This document shows, in pieces, positions 34,564-43,494 of a stretch of 64,000 bases of DNA. Under the pieces are notes generated by a model, which was not told the origin of the DNA, did not search any database, and was given only the letters and a program-made list of their open reading frames with translations. How positions within the stretch are numbered: the stretch's first letter is position 1; each line of letters starts with the position of its first letter. The stretch spans positions 1 through 64,000 of the forward strand of contig JAISXU010000001.1 in the NCBI GenBank assembly GCA_031270395.1, read 5' to 3'. The translations under genes were made by a program, and so were the position numbers. The stretch is from Oscillospiraceae bacterium. GTDB taxonomy: Bacteria > Bacillota > Clostridia > Oscillospirales > Oscillospiraceae.

Positions 34564-36051
34564 TCAACCGCAGAATTCCTCAACTGCCCGCAGCATGTCG
34601 CCGCGCGGTACGCTCCGCGAGAACCGCTCGCTCGCGCCCTTCAGCGCCGCGATGGGCGCGGGCGCGGGAATACCGGTGGCTTCCGCCAGTGCGTCGATGA
34701 GCTCCGGCCCGTCGGCGCTCACTGTGTGTCCGAGCGCCTCCAGCACACTGCCGCAGAATTTGTAGGGGCTGGCGGTGGAGACTACTACCGTCGGCGCCGT
34801 GTCGCCCGTCCGCTCGCGGTAGCGCGTCAGGACGCCGTATGCCACGGCGGTATGCGGGTCTAGCAGATAGCCGTACCGCTCAAACGTATCCGCGATCACG
34901 CGGCGGGCGTCGCCGTCGCCGCAGCTTCCGCACGCGAATCCGTCCGCGACGAGCTCGCGCGCGCGTTCGCCGACGGCGTAAACGCCGTCACGGGCGAGCG
35001 CGTCCATGTATCCGGACACTGCCCTTCCGTCACAGCCGGACAGCTCATAGAGCAGCCGCTCAAGGTTACTGGAGACAAGAATGTCCATCGACGGCGATAT
35101 CGTGGGGAAAAACTCGCGGTTCCTGTCATACACGCCGGTGTTGATGAATTGCGTTAGCACGTCATTGCGGTTAGACGCGCAGATGAGTTTTCCTATCGGC
35201 AGGCCCATCTTTTTCGCGTAATATCCCGCCAGAATATTTCCGAAGTTCCCCGTCGGCACACAGAAGTTGACGTACTCGCCGCGCCTTATGTGTCCGCCGC
35301 TCACCAGATCGCAGTACGCCGATACGTAGTACACGATTTGCGGGAGCAGACGCCCCCAGTTTATTGAGTTTGCCGACGAGAGGAAGACGCCGCGCGAGGC
35401 GAGTCTTTCACGAAAGCCGGCGTCCGCGAATATACGCTTAACGCCCGTCTGGGCGTCGTCGAAGTTGCCCTCGACCGCCGCGACGTTCACGTTGCCCCCC
35501 TCCTGCGCGGTCATTTGCAGTCTCTGTACAGCCGATACGCCGTCGCGCGGGTAGAATACCATGATCCTTGTGCGCGGGACGTCGCGGAAGCCCTCGAGCG
35601 CGGCCTTGCCCGTGTCGCCGGACGTTGCGACGAGAACGCACACGTCGCGCGTATCGCCGGTTTTTTCCATAGCCGACGTCAAAAAACGCGGCATGATCTG
35701 GAGCGCCATGTCCTTAAACGCGCACGTGGGACCGTGCCACAGCTCGAGGAAAAAATCCCCGTCCGCGAGCCGGCGGACGGGCGCCGCGCCGTCGCCGTCA
35801 AATCCTCCGGGGCAGTATGCCGCGCGTGTAAAGGCCGCGAGCTCGCCGGCGTCAAAGCCGCCGAGAAACGGAGCCATGACATACGCCGCCCGCCCGTCGT
35901 ACCGCATGGGAGACAGCGTCTCTACGGCGTCCGCTGGCAGCGGCGGAAACGCGTCCGGCACAAAGAGCCCCCCGTCGCTCGCGAGTCCGGCGGCTATCGC
36001 CGCGGCGGCCGTGGAGTCTGTTATCTGTCCGCGCGTACTCCGATAAAGCAT
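34564..36051 (-). CDS. thrC: Threonine synthase
   Basis: This 495-residue PLP enzyme converts O-phosphohomoserine to threonine. The N-terminal LYRSTRGQ, the PLP lysine in AFKDMALQ (Lys113), VATSGDTGKAALEGF, SSANSINWGRLLPQIVYY and VPTGNFGNILAGYYAKKMGLP are typical of the long ThrC class found in Clostridia and Proteobacteria. The ATG at 36051 has GGAGG 7 nt upstream. It has its own promoter at 36131-36159 and a leader of about 70 nt that contains a CCCGCC/GGCGGG hairpin. No hom or thrB is adjacent. The 113-bp gap before its stop holds only weak inverted repeats. Confidence 0.95.
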   Translation of the reverse strand: MLYRSTRGQITDSTAAAAIAAGLASDGGLFVPDAFPPLPADAVETLSPMRYDGRAAYVMAPFLGGFDAGELAAFTRAAYCPGGFDGDGAAPVRRLADGDFFLELWHGPTCAFKDMALQIMPRFLTSAMEKTGDTRDVCVLVATSGDTGKAALEGFRDVPRTRIMVFYPRDGVSAVQRLQMTAQEGGNVNVAAVEGNFDDAQTGVKRIFADAGFRERLASRGVFLSSANSINWGRLLPQIVYYVSAYCDLVSGGHIRRGEYVNFCVPTGNFGNILAGYYAKKMGLPIGKLICASNRNDVLTQFINTGVYDRNREFFPTISPSMDILVSSNLERLLYELSGCDGRAVSGYMDALARDGVYAVGERARELVADGFACGSCGDGDARRVIADTFERYGYLLDPHTAVAYGVLTRYRERTGDTAPTVVVSTASPYKFCGSVLEALGHTVSADGPELIDALAEATGIPAPAPIAALKGASERFSRSVPRGDMLRAVEEFCG

Positions 36052-36130
36052 GACAGCACCTCCGGGATGTTGTTTTGTTAGCAATAACCCCGCCGTTACG
36101 GGCGGGCCGCGTGAACCTCTTGACCGCCTC

Positions 36131-36159
36131 AGTATACCAACGCCGCCGGAATGTGTCAA
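36131..36159 (-). promoter_or_regulatory. Sigma-A promoter of thrC
   Basis: Minus-strand -35 TTGACA (36154-36159), 17-bp spacer and -10 TATACT (36131-36136). A plus-strand extended -10 TGATATAAT (36195-36203) lies divergently and could serve the glycosidase gene, but lacks a good -35. Confidence 0.8.
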
Positions 36160-36322
36160 CTCACGCTCACACTATGGCGTTTCTTCCGCTGCCGTGATAT
36201 AATTCGGAAGCGCGGGAATTTCGTAATTGCCATACTCTCCCGGCGCGCCACGCCTTGCTCCGCGCCACGCCGGACGGCGCCGGACGGCGCGGCTGATAAT
36301 ACTGATAAAGGAGTGCCACAAC

Positions 36323-38101
36323 ATGGGTAAAACATTCGTCGACCCCCTGGATATGCCGTTTTCCCGGTGCGGAGCTTACATCTGTCTCGCCAATAAAAAC
36401 GGCGGAAGCCCTCTGCCGGGCGAGGCCGAGCTGTGGATATCCACCGCGCGCCAGCGCCCGAACGACCGAAACAACGGTAATCTCTTTGGCGACAATCACT
36501 TCCGGCAAATCCGAGCGGAGATAATAAAGGATGGCGCGGCGCAGCCGGCGGAGCTTGAAACCACGCCATACGAGCTCACCCTCGCGTCCAAAGCGGGCTC
36601 CGTGCGCTTTTGCATCGGCGATCCGAAATACATGGTGTGCCGCGGCGAGGACGGCGCGGCGCTCCGCTTGACTCACGGGGCGTCCGGACAAATGCTCGGA
36701 GGCACGCCGTTTTTCGATCTGCTAAACGGCTCGTTCAAGTCCAACTTTGGTAATTATTTCATGCTGTTCATCCCGCGAAGGGGCGCCCTGCGCCACGGCG
36801 AAAACGGGACGATAGAACTCCATCCTGACGAGGACGGCGTCCTCGATATCGTCATGGAGGAGTCGCTGGTCGATCCGCGCCCCCGCGAGTCGTACATGAG
36901 CTATGGCGAATGTGTGTCGGCTGTGACGCGTGAATTTGACGCCTTCGCAGCGGGCGTCGCGCCGGCTCTCGCCGAAAAATACGCCGCCCGCGGCAGGCAG
37001 GCCCTGTGGACGCTCTGGGGACTAACGAGCGTCCCCGACGGCGAGACGGCGTACCGCCGCCGCATGATACGCATGATACGGTCTTCATTCGAGGCCGCGT
37101 TCTCGTGGCAGCATGGGATGCACGCGGTTTTTCTGTCCGCTCACAACCTCGAGCTCGCTTGGGATCTGCTGTTGTCGTGCTTTGACACGCAGGATTCTAC
37201 CGGTCGTATCGCAGACTCGCTGACCTACCGCGGCCCGGGCGAGACGATGAAGCCGCCCGTCCAGGGACTCGCTTTTCTGTGGCTGTACGAGCACTACGAT
37301 CTATCCGCGCTTCCCCGTGAGGAGCTTGCGTATCTTTGGAACGGGCTTGAGCGCTGGACGCGCTTTCATCTGGAGTACCGCGACCTCGACGGCGACGGCA
37401 TAATCGAAAATCACAGCGCGGGAGAGACCGGGTGGGAGGCCGCCTCCTACTTCAATCTCGGCTTCCCGCTGGCAAGCCCCGACATCAACGCGTATCTGGC
37501 TCTCCAGATGGAGGCCCTGTCCGTACTCGGAAAAATGATCGGCAAGGACGCGGAGGTCTGCGACCGCTGGGCGCGTATGTCGGAGGCCACGGTACAAAAA
37601 ATAATCGAGACGTTCTGGTCCGAGCGTGACGGTTGGGCGGCGCTGAACACCGTCACGCGGGAGCTCGGCGGAGCTTCAAGCGCCGTCCCGTTCTGTACGC
37701 TCGTACTCGGGAAACGTCTGCCGCCGGAGATCATAGACAAAACCGTCGCAAAGCTCTTTGACGCGCCGGGCTTCAACACTCCGTTCGGCATAGCCTCGGA
37801 AAATCAAAACAGCCCGCACTTTACAAACAACTGGTGCGGCGGCAGCATCGATACCCCACTCGAGGCGCTGCTCATAATCGGACTGGAAAACTGCGGTCTG
37901 CGCGACAAAGCGAAAATCATCGCGCACGAATATCTGGAGACGCTTTTGCGCAACCGGCTCATGCACATCCACGACTCGTTTACCGGCGCGCCGCTCGACG
38001 GCGATATCCACTTTTTCACGGAGCTGACGCTCTTTAACTCCGGCTGGACCTCCGGGTGCTTCGTTTTTCTCGCCGACCGTTACGGGAGAGAGCCGCTTTA
38101 G
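36323..38101 (+). CDS. GH63/trehalase-like (alpha/alpha)6-barrel glycoside hydrolase
   Basis: This 592-residue protein without a signal peptide has an N-terminal beta-rich domain (about 1-215) followed by an (alpha/alpha)6 barrel. Marks of the GH63/GH37/MGH1-like clan are WQHGMHAVFLSAHNLELAWD, DLDGDGIIENHSAGETGWE (about residue 350, likely holding one catalytic acid), YLALQMEALSVLGKMIG, and NNWCGGSIDTPLEALLIIGL with FNSGWTSG near the end. Substrate could be a mannosyl- or glucosyl-glycerate-like solute or an alpha-glucan; the sequence does not decide. The ATG at 36323 has AAAGGAG 9 nt upstream. It stands as a single-gene unit between thrC (divergent) and a terminator at 38106-38131. Confidence 0.75.
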   Translation: MGKTFVDPLDMPFSRCGAYICLANKNGGSPLPGEAELWISTARQRPNDRNNGNLFGDNHFRQIRAEIIKDGAAQPAELETTPYELTLASKAGSVRFCIGDPKYMVCRGEDGAALRLTHGASGQMLGGTPFFDLLNGSFKSNFGNYFMLFIPRRGALRHGENGTIELHPDEDGVLDIVMEESLVDPRPRESYMSYGECVSAVTREFDAFAAGVAPALAEKYAARGRQALWTLWGLTSVPDGETAYRRRMIRMIRSSFEAAFSWQHGMHAVFLSAHNLELAWDLLLSCFDTQDSTGRIADSLTYRGPGETMKPPVQGLAFLWLYEHYDLSALPREELAYLWNGLERWTRFHLEYRDLDGDGIIENHSAGETGWEAASYFNLGFPLASPDINAYLALQMEALSVLGKMIGKDAEVCDRWARMSEATVQKIIETFWSERDGWAALNTVTRELGGASSAVPFCTLVLGKRLPPEIIDKTVAKLFDAPGFNTPFGIASENQNSPHFTNNWCGGSIDTPLEALLIIGLENCGLRDKAKIIAHEYLETLLRNRLMHIHDSFTGAPLDGDIHFFTELTLFNSGWTSGCFVFLADRYGREPL

Positions 38102-38105
38102 TGTG

Positions 38106-38131
38106 GCCCGTCAGGCTCGCCTTTGACGGGC
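38106..38131 (+). terminator. Hairpin after the glycosidase gene
   Basis: Perfect 8-bp stem GCCCGTCA/TGACGGGC with a 10-nt loop, 4 bp past the stop codon and followed by an AT-rich stretch without a strict U-run. Confidence 0.55.
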
Positions 38132-38224
38132 AAATCATAAATTCCGCCCGATAAGCATATCTTGTTCCGATAACAATACGCCATTCGGCGCGTACGTAAA
38201 TTCAAATGTGCAAGGAGCGGATAT

Positions 38225-39781
38225 ATGATGGAGTTCCCATTGACGGCGGAAAAGGTGAGCTGCGCGCGCTGCGCGCATAACATCGACGTCACGCGTGAGG
38301 AGACGGCGGAGGTTGCGGTTCCCGACGCGTGTCCGGACATCGCGGAGATACTGTGCGTACACGCCGCCGCGTTTGTTCGCAGTAAAGAAACGGACACGGG
38401 GCGCGGCGCGGTCAGCGGAGTGATAAAGGTCGAGCTCGTGTACGCCCCGCCCGACGGCGGACGCGCCGTCAGTCTTGACGCCGAGATACCGTTTACGGCG
38501 CAGACGGCGGACGGCGCGCTGACCCGGGATATGAGAGTTACTGCCCTCGCGCGCGCTGTCGCTTGCTCCGCGCGCGCGGGCAATCCCAGAAAAGCGCTGA
38601 TAAACGCCGCCGTTCGTGTGCGCGCGTCGTTCTATACCGACTGTGAGCTCCGCCTGTATCACGGCGCGGAGGACGGCGGCGGAGACGAGAGTCGCGTCGA
38701 GCTGCTGTATGAGACGGCGGAGATCTGTCCGCCCGTCGACGTCAGAGAGCGCACATTCGTAATATCGGACGAATTGACGCTGCCGCAGGAATACCCGCCG
38801 ATAGGCGAGGTGCTGTTTGCCGACGTCGAGCTCTGTGTGACCGACGCAAAGGCGGTGGGCAGCAAGCTCGTATTCAAGGGCGTCGCATATATCGCGCTGC
38901 TCTGCATATCCGACGGAGGCGGCTTGGTGCGCGCTCCGCTCAACACGGAGTTTTCCCAGATTGTCGAGTTTGACGCGCTCGCTCCGGAGAGCGAGTTTGA
39001 CGTATCTCTCATGCTCACGGGAGCGTACGCCGAGCTCCGGTCACAAGAGACCGGCGGGCGCGGCGTATCCGTCGAGATCCATGCCGCGGCGCAGTGCGTG
39101 GGGTTCGAGCGGAGAACCGTAAAATACATAGCGGACGCCTTTGCCCCGGGGCTGGAGCTGGAATGTGAGTACACGGAATTCGACGCGGGCGGACTCGCTC
39201 CCGCGCGCGCCGCGGAGTGCGCGGCGCACGTCTCGCTGAACCTCCCGGACGCCGTTGACGTGGTGGCAGTCATCCCCGGCGTTTTCACGCCGGAGGCGTC
39301 GCTCTCCGACGGACAGGCGCGCGTCCGGTGCGGCGTGGAGGTGACTTGTCTTTACGCCGACTCAGAGGGGCGCGTACACTCGGCGCGAACCTCCGCCGAC
39401 GCCGAATGTGCGCCATTTGAGGCGCCCGGAGCGCATAGTATCGAGGCGTCGCGCGCGCGGGCGGGCGAGGCGTCCGTCTCCGTTTCAGGCGGAGTCGTCG
39501 ATCTTACCATTCCGTTGACGTTTGAAATAACGTGTCCGCCGGCGTCCCGGCGCCGCGCCATAACCGCCATAACCTGCGACAGCGCCGCCCTACCGGACGC
39601 GCCGGAGCTGCCGTCCCTCACGGTAACCCGCATAAAGCCGCACGAGAAGCTATGGTCGCTCGCAAAGCGGTACGGTTCGGGCGTGCGTCTCATAATGGAA
39701 GCAAACGGCGTCGCGAAGGAGAGTGATGTAGAGTCCGGAACGCTTCTGCTCATACCGCGACGCAGACCGGCGCGCCGCTGA
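38225..39781 (+). CDS. sipL: SipL-like spore protein: SPOCS (DUF3794) domains plus LysM
   Basis: This 518-residue protein has repeated SPOCS/DUF3794 domains (about residues 30-140, 175-285 and 310-420) and a C-terminal LysM motif (about 465-515, IKPHEKLWSLAKRYG...ESGTLLLIPR). In Clostridioides difficile, SipL has this plan and length; it binds SpoIVA and is needed to encase the forespore with coat. By analogy this protein would act on the mother-cell side of the developing spore. Cys pairs such as CARCAH and PDACPDIAEILC near the N-terminus are kept in each SPOCS repeat of the family. The ATG at 38225 has AAGGAG 7 nt upstream. Its presence is the best sign that the organism forms spores. Confidence 0.85.
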   Translation: MMEFPLTAEKVSCARCAHNIDVTREETAEVAVPDACPDIAEILCVHAAAFVRSKETDTGRGAVSGVIKVELVYAPPDGGRAVSLDAEIPFTAQTADGALTRDMRVTALARAVACSARAGNPRKALINAAVRVRASFYTDCELRLYHGAEDGGGDESRVELLYETAEICPPVDVRERTFVISDELTLPQEYPPIGEVLFADVELCVTDAKAVGSKLVFKGVAYIALLCISDGGGLVRAPLNTEFSQIVEFDALAPESEFDVSLMLTGAYAELRSQETGGRGVSVEIHAAAQCVGFERRTVKYIADAFAPGLELECEYTEFDAGGLAPARAAECAAHVSLNLPDAVDVVAVIPGVFTPEASLSDGQARVRCGVEVTCLYADSEGRVHSARTSADAECAPFEAPGAHSIEASRARAGEASVSVSGGVVDLTIPLTFEITCPPASRRRAITAITCDSAALPDAPELPSLTVTRIKPHEKLWSLAKRYGSGVRLIMEANGVAKESDVESGTLLLIPRRRPARR

Positions 39782-39897
39782 CACGGAGACCGTATTCCCG
39801 CCGGCGAGCTCCCGGACCCGGCGGAATCGCGTATCACGCCGCGAAAATCTTTTACAAAATTGAAACATAATATGGTAGATTTCTTAACATATACCGT

Positions 39898-39939
39898 TTA
39901 GCATGTAAGCGCGAGGGTTGCCAGATTCTTCTTTTTCAT
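39898..39939 (-). pseudogene. 13-codon micro-ORF with strong ribosome site (signal-peptide remnant?)
   Basis: On the minus strand a near-perfect Shine-Dalgarno AAAGGAGG stands 9 nt before ATG 39939 and is followed by only 13 codons (MKKKNLATLALTC) and TAA. The peptide looks like the first part of a secreted protein's signal sequence. Beyond the stop no continuing frame is seen. Either a gene decayed here, or the ORF is a leader peptide. It lies next to the hairpin at 39959-39991. Confidence 0.5.
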
Positions 39940-39958
39940 TTTTACCATCCTCCTTTGC

Positions 39959-39991
39959 GGTTAAGGGGAGCGGATTTCGCTCCCCTTAACC
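39959..39991. terminator. Perfect 14-bp hairpin after the sipL-like gene
   Basis: Arms 39959-39972 and 39978-39991 are fully complementary with loop GATTT; GTGTTTTGCG follows on the plus strand. It is a likely terminator for sipL-like transcription (about 180 bp past the stop) and also stands just before the ribosome site of the minus-strand micro-ORF. Confidence 0.7.
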
Positions 39992-40114
39992 GTGTTTTGC
40001 GTTGCCCCGCCCGCGCGCCGCTTCACGCGCCGGCTGTATTCCCGGCGTCGCCCGCCAGTCTCACCGGCTGGTCACGCTCAACCGCGTCAAACACACAATT
40101 CCCGGCCGAGGTCA

Positions 40115-40166
40115 TTGCGTTTTCTTCGCGGCATATGGTATAATATCCGCCTGCGGATATTATACC
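40115..40166 (+). promoter_or_regulatory. Promoter with a palindromic operator-like sequence before the RACo gene
   Basis: A -35-like TTGCGT (40115-40120) lies 18 bp before TATAAT (40139-40144). The -10 is part of a perfect 14-bp inverted repeat with a 2-bp centre (40137-40166), so start-site region and -10 form a palindrome. This could be a repressor site. About 80 bp remain to the ATG at 40230. Upstream to the hairpin no gene was seen. Confidence 0.55.
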
Positions 40167-40229
40167 AAAGAGGCGCGTACCGGGCTGTCGGACGACCGGC
40201 GGCAAATTCTGAAACGGCGGGTATTGTTG

Positions 40230-42161
40230 ATGTACGAGATCACTTTCAAAATCGAGGGCGGAGACGACGCGGTCATATTCGCCTCGCACGGGGAAAATAT
40301 TTTAGAGCTGGCGCGAAAGGCGAACGTGGCGATAGACGCCCCGTGCTCGGGCAACGGGAGCTGCGGGAAGTGTCGCGTGCGGCTTCTCGGGGGCGAGGTC
40401 TACAGCGCGATAACGCGGCACATAAACGACTACGAATACTTCAACGGGTGGCGTCTCGCCTGCGTATCCAAGGTCTCGGGCAACGCGAAAATATTCGTGC
40501 CGGATATTGCCTCGGCGTATAAAAACAGGATGCAGGTGTCCGACCTCTCGTCGCCGCGTGAGATCGAAATATTCGATTCGCTCCAGAAGGAGATGAAAGC
40601 CGCCGGTCTCGATTTCGGAAACGGCTACAGCACGTTCATAGTTGAGATAGCGCCCCCCACGCTCGACGACACGATGCCCGACAACGAGAGGCTGACGCGA
40701 ACCGTCGCCGCGCGCATGGGCAAGAGCGACGTCCATATCCGCTACTCGCTGCTGAAAAAGCTGCCGAATCTGCTGCGCGACAACAATTACCGGCTGCGCT
40801 GTCTCCTTTACGGCGAGGGTGAGTCCGTGCGGATACTCGACCTGTTCCCCGCCGAGGGGCGAACGCCCATATGCGGGCTGGCGATCGACGTAGGTACCAC
40901 CACGGTTTCCGCTCTGCTCGCGGATCTTGAGACGGGGAAAATACTCGCTAAGGGCAGTACCGGCAACGGACAGATACGCTACGGCGCGGATGTGATCAAC
41001 CGCATTATAGAACAGCAGAAGGACGGCGGCGTGGAGAGGCTGCGCTACGCCGTCGTCCACGAATCCCTGCTGCCCGTGATCCATAAGATGTGCGACGACG
41101 CGGGCGTCGCGCCGGAGCGCATCGGTTGCGTGACGCTGGCGGGCAACACGACGATGAATCACCTCTTACTGGGTGTCAACGCGAACTATCTCAGGATGGA
41201 GCCGTACGTCCCGGCGTTTTTCGAGATCGCGCCGATATTCACGCGGGAGGTCGGGATAGACATCGCGCCCGGCGCAAAAATGTTTGTCGCCCCTAATATA
41301 GGCAGCTACGTCGGCGGCGACATAACGGCGGGCACGCTCGCGAGCATGATATGGAACTCGCCGGAGCTGTCGCTGCTCGTCGATCTGGGCACAAACGGCG
41401 AGATCGTATTCGGTAACAGCGAATTTCTCATGGCTTGCGCGTGCTCGGCGGGGCCGGCGTTCGAGGGCGGCGACATCAGGTGCGGGATGAGGGCGACCGA
41501 CGGAGCTATTGAGGCGTGCTCGATAGACAGGGAGACAATGGAGCCGTATCTGACGGTCATCGGCGGCGGAAAGCCCGTCGGACTGTGCGGCTCGGGGATA
41601 ATAGACGTGATAGCCGAGCTGTTCGCGACGGGCATAATCGACGGCAGGGGCAAATTCGCCAGACAGGGCGAGCGCGTCGTGTACGACGAGTACGGGACGG
41701 GCCGCTATATTCTGTCGTTCGCGGGGCGAACCGCCACAGGGCGCGAGATATATATTAACGAAACGGACATAGACAACTTCATCCGCACAAAGGGCGCCAT
41801 TTTCTCGGCGATCATGACGCTGCTCGGCCCTCTTGGGTTCGCGCCGGAGGACATCGACAGGGTGCTCGTGGCCGGGGGCATCGGCAGCGGGATAAACGTC
41901 CGCAACGCGATACGCATAGGCATGTTCCCGTCTCTGCCCGAGAGCAAGTACCGCTATATCGGCAACACGTCGCTCGCCGGAGCTTACGCCATGCTCATAT
42001 CGGACAAGGCCGCGCGCCGCCTGAGCGAGCTCGCGCGCGGGATAACATACGTCGAGTTGAGCACGCAGCCGGGCTACATGGACTCGTTTATAGCCGCGTG
42101 CTTCCTGCCGCACACGGACGCATCACTCTTCCCCGATACGGACGCGCGGGAGGAGGCGTGA
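40230..42161 (+). CDS. RACo-type reductive activator of corrinoid proteins (2Fe-2S plus ASKHA/DUF4445)
   Basis: This 643-residue protein uses ATP to push electrons onto inactive cob(II)amide of corrinoid methyl carriers. A plant-type 2Fe-2S domain has C39, C45, C48 and C78 (CSGNGSCGKC). The middle linker is followed by an actin-like ATPase domain with LAIDVGTTTVSALL (near 215), TLAGNTTMNHLLLG, LVDLGTNGEIVFGN and VLVAGGIGSGINVRNAIRIGM. No corrinoid protein or methyltransferase gene is in the window, so the partner is encoded elsewhere. The ATG at 40230 has only a weak GGCGGG site. It overlaps the ApbE gene by 4 bp (GTGA), so the two are co-expressed. Confidence 0.88.
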   Translation: MYEITFKIEGGDDAVIFASHGENILELARKANVAIDAPCSGNGSCGKCRVRLLGGEVYSAITRHINDYEYFNGWRLACVSKVSGNAKIFVPDIASAYKNRMQVSDLSSPREIEIFDSLQKEMKAAGLDFGNGYSTFIVEIAPPTLDDTMPDNERLTRTVAARMGKSDVHIRYSLLKKLPNLLRDNNYRLRCLLYGEGESVRILDLFPAEGRTPICGLAIDVGTTTVSALLADLETGKILAKGSTGNGQIRYGADVINRIIEQQKDGGVERLRYAVVHESLLPVIHKMCDDAGVAPERIGCVTLAGNTTMNHLLLGVNANYLRMEPYVPAFFEIAPIFTREVGIDIAPGAKMFVAPNIGSYVGGDITAGTLASMIWNSPELSLLVDLGTNGEIVFGNSEFLMACACSAGPAFEGGDIRCGMRATDGAIEACSIDRETMEPYLTVIGGGKPVGLCGSGIIDVIAELFATGIIDGRGKFARQGERVVYDEYGTGRYILSFAGRTATGREIYINETDIDNFIRTKGAIFSAIMTLLGPLGFAPEDIDRVLVAGGIGSGINVRNAIRIGMFPSLPESKYRYIGNTSLAGAYAMLISDKAARRLSELARGITYVELSTQPGYMDSFIAACFLPHTDASLFPDTDAREEA

Positions 42162-43210
42162 GGCGGACGGCGCACATACGCCGCCCCGGAGGACTTCGTA
42201 TTCCGACAGCGCTCGCCGTCGCCGTCATGTCGGCGGCGCTCTGCGGGTGCGGCGGCGCGGGCGGCGAGCCGTACACGGGCGAGCTGTTCGCTATGGATAC
42301 GTTCATGCGGCTGAGCGCCTACGGACAGGCGGCTGAGGACGCGGTTCGGGCGGCGTCCGACGAGATAGCGCGGCTGGACGCCATGTGGTCGGTGACGGAC
42401 GCGGACAGCGAGATATACGCGCTCAACAGCTTCGGGAGCGCCGCGGTTTCGCCTGAAACTCTGGAGATAATAGCTTACGCCGCCTCGGTGTCCGGCGAGA
42501 CGGGCGGCGCTCTCGATATAACCGTGTATCCCGCCGTCAGGGCGTGGGGCTTTACGACGGACGAATACCGCGTGCCCGGCGAAGGCGAGCTGCGCGAAAT
42601 AGCGCCGCTCGTCAATTACCGTGCGGTAAAAACAGACGGCAATACCACCGCTCTGGCGCCGGGAGCGGCTGTCGATTTCGGCGCGCTCGCGAAGGGGTAC
42701 GCGTCGCAGCGCGCGGCGGAGATTTTCAGGGAGCACGGCGTCGAGTCGGGCATAGTCTCGCTCGGCGGTAACGTACAGACGGTCGGGCGCAAGCCGGACG
42801 GCTCGCCGTGGAACGTGGCGATTCAGGACCCGGAGGATAGCGGGCGGTACGCCGGCACTCTGAAGACGCAGGACGCGGCCGTTGTGACCTCCGGCGTCTA
42901 CCAGCGGTATTTTGAGTCCGGCGGCAAGCTGTACCACCACATAATAGACCCCTCGACGCTCCGCCCGGCGGACAGCGGCCTGCTCTCCGCGACCGTCGTA
43001 GCGGAAAACGGCGCGCTGGCCGACGCGCTGTCCACCGCGCTGTTCGTGCTGGGCCGCGAGTCCGCCGAGACGTATTGGCGAAACAGCGGACGCGATTTTG
43101 ATATGATCCTCATAACCGAGACCGGCGAGGTAGTCATAACCGAAGGGATAGCGGATGCTTACACGCACGAGAATACGGACAGGACGCTTGCCGTGCTCGC
43201 GGTTCCGTGA
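42158..43210 (+). CDS. apbE: FAD:protein FMN transferase (ApbE), lipoprotein
   Basis: This 350-residue enzyme transfers FMN from FAD to a Thr/Ser of exported redox proteins such as Rnf or NqrC-type subunits. The N-terminus is a signal peptide with a lipobox-like LCGC (Cys31), so it should be anchored outside the cell membrane. Domain marks are AMDTFM, ALDITVYPAVRAWGF, VDFGALAKGYASQRAAEIF, SLGGNVQTVGRKPDG and HHIIDPSTLRPADSG with the downstream NGALADALSTALFVLG. The GTG at 42158 has GGAGGAG 5 nt upstream and overlaps the RACo stop. The target protein is not in the window. Confidence 0.92.
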   Translation: MRRTAHIRRPGGLRIPTALAVAVMSAALCGCGGAGGEPYTGELFAMDTFMRLSAYGQAAEDAVRAASDEIARLDAMWSVTDADSEIYALNSFGSAAVSPETLEIIAYAASVSGETGGALDITVYPAVRAWGFTTDEYRVPGEGELREIAPLVNYRAVKTDGNTTALAPGAAVDFGALAKGYASQRAAEIFREHGVESGIVSLGGNVQTVGRKPDGSPWNVAIQDPEDSGRYAGTLKTQDAAVVTSGVYQRYFESGGKLYHHIIDPSTLRPADSGLLSATVVAENGALADALSTALFVLGRESAETYWRNSGRDFDMILITETGEVVITEGIADAYTHENTDRTLAVLAVP

Positions 43211-43282
43211 CTCTTGAGGCCCCTCCCCCGCCGTGCTCTCGCCCATATTTTTCAGGAGTAACAGCAATAACAGCAACAACCA

Positions 43283-43311
43283 AGTAGGAGGAATAACAGT
43301 AGGAGGAATAA
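43283..43311. repeat. Tandem 14-bp direct repeat with AGGAGG cores
   Basis: The 14-mer AGTAGGAGGAATAA occurs at 43283-43296 and 43298-43311 with one base between. A CAA/CAG-rich low-complexity run precedes it. Both copies contain a full ribosome-site sequence but no ORF follows. Likely slippage product. Confidence 0.7.
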
Positions 43312-43316
43312 TTTCG

Positions 43317-43345
43317 TTGCATTCTTTTTTGAGATATGGTACAAT
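43317..43345 (+). promoter_or_regulatory. Promoter of tRNA-Trp
   Basis: Plus-strand -35 TTGCAT (43317-43322), 17-bp spacer and -10 TACAAT (43340-43345), about 70 bp ahead of the tRNA. Confidence 0.5.
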
Positions 43346-43418
43346 GCGAGCATGACGCAACGCGGACGCCTTTCGGAAGCTGTTTTCGTGCGGCGGGCGC
43401 CGGTAAACACCGTGATAT

Positions 43419-43494
43419 AGGGGTATAGCTCAGCTGGTAGAGCATCGGTCTCCAAAACCGAGTGCCGAGGGTTCAAATCCTTCTGCCCCTGCCA
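43419..43494 (+). tRNA. tRNA-Trp (CCA)
   Basis: The cloverleaf is complete: acceptor AGGGGTA/TGCCCCT, D arm GCTC...GAGC, anticodon stem TCGGT/ACCGA with loop CTCCAAA (anticodon CCA), T arm with TTCAAAT, discriminator G and encoded CCA. It is a 76-nt gene standing alone between apbE and the histidine kinase. Confidence 0.95.

Noticed and set aside
40230-42161. Part of a Wood-Ljungdahl gene cluster
   Set aside because: RACo occurs there, but no CODH/ACS, CFeSP or methyltransferase gene lies in the window, and RACo also serves other corrinoid proteins.
43283-43311. Ribosome sites of a small gene
   Set aside because: Two AGGAGG cores occur in a tandem repeat but no start codon with an open frame of useful length follows; simple slippage explains it.
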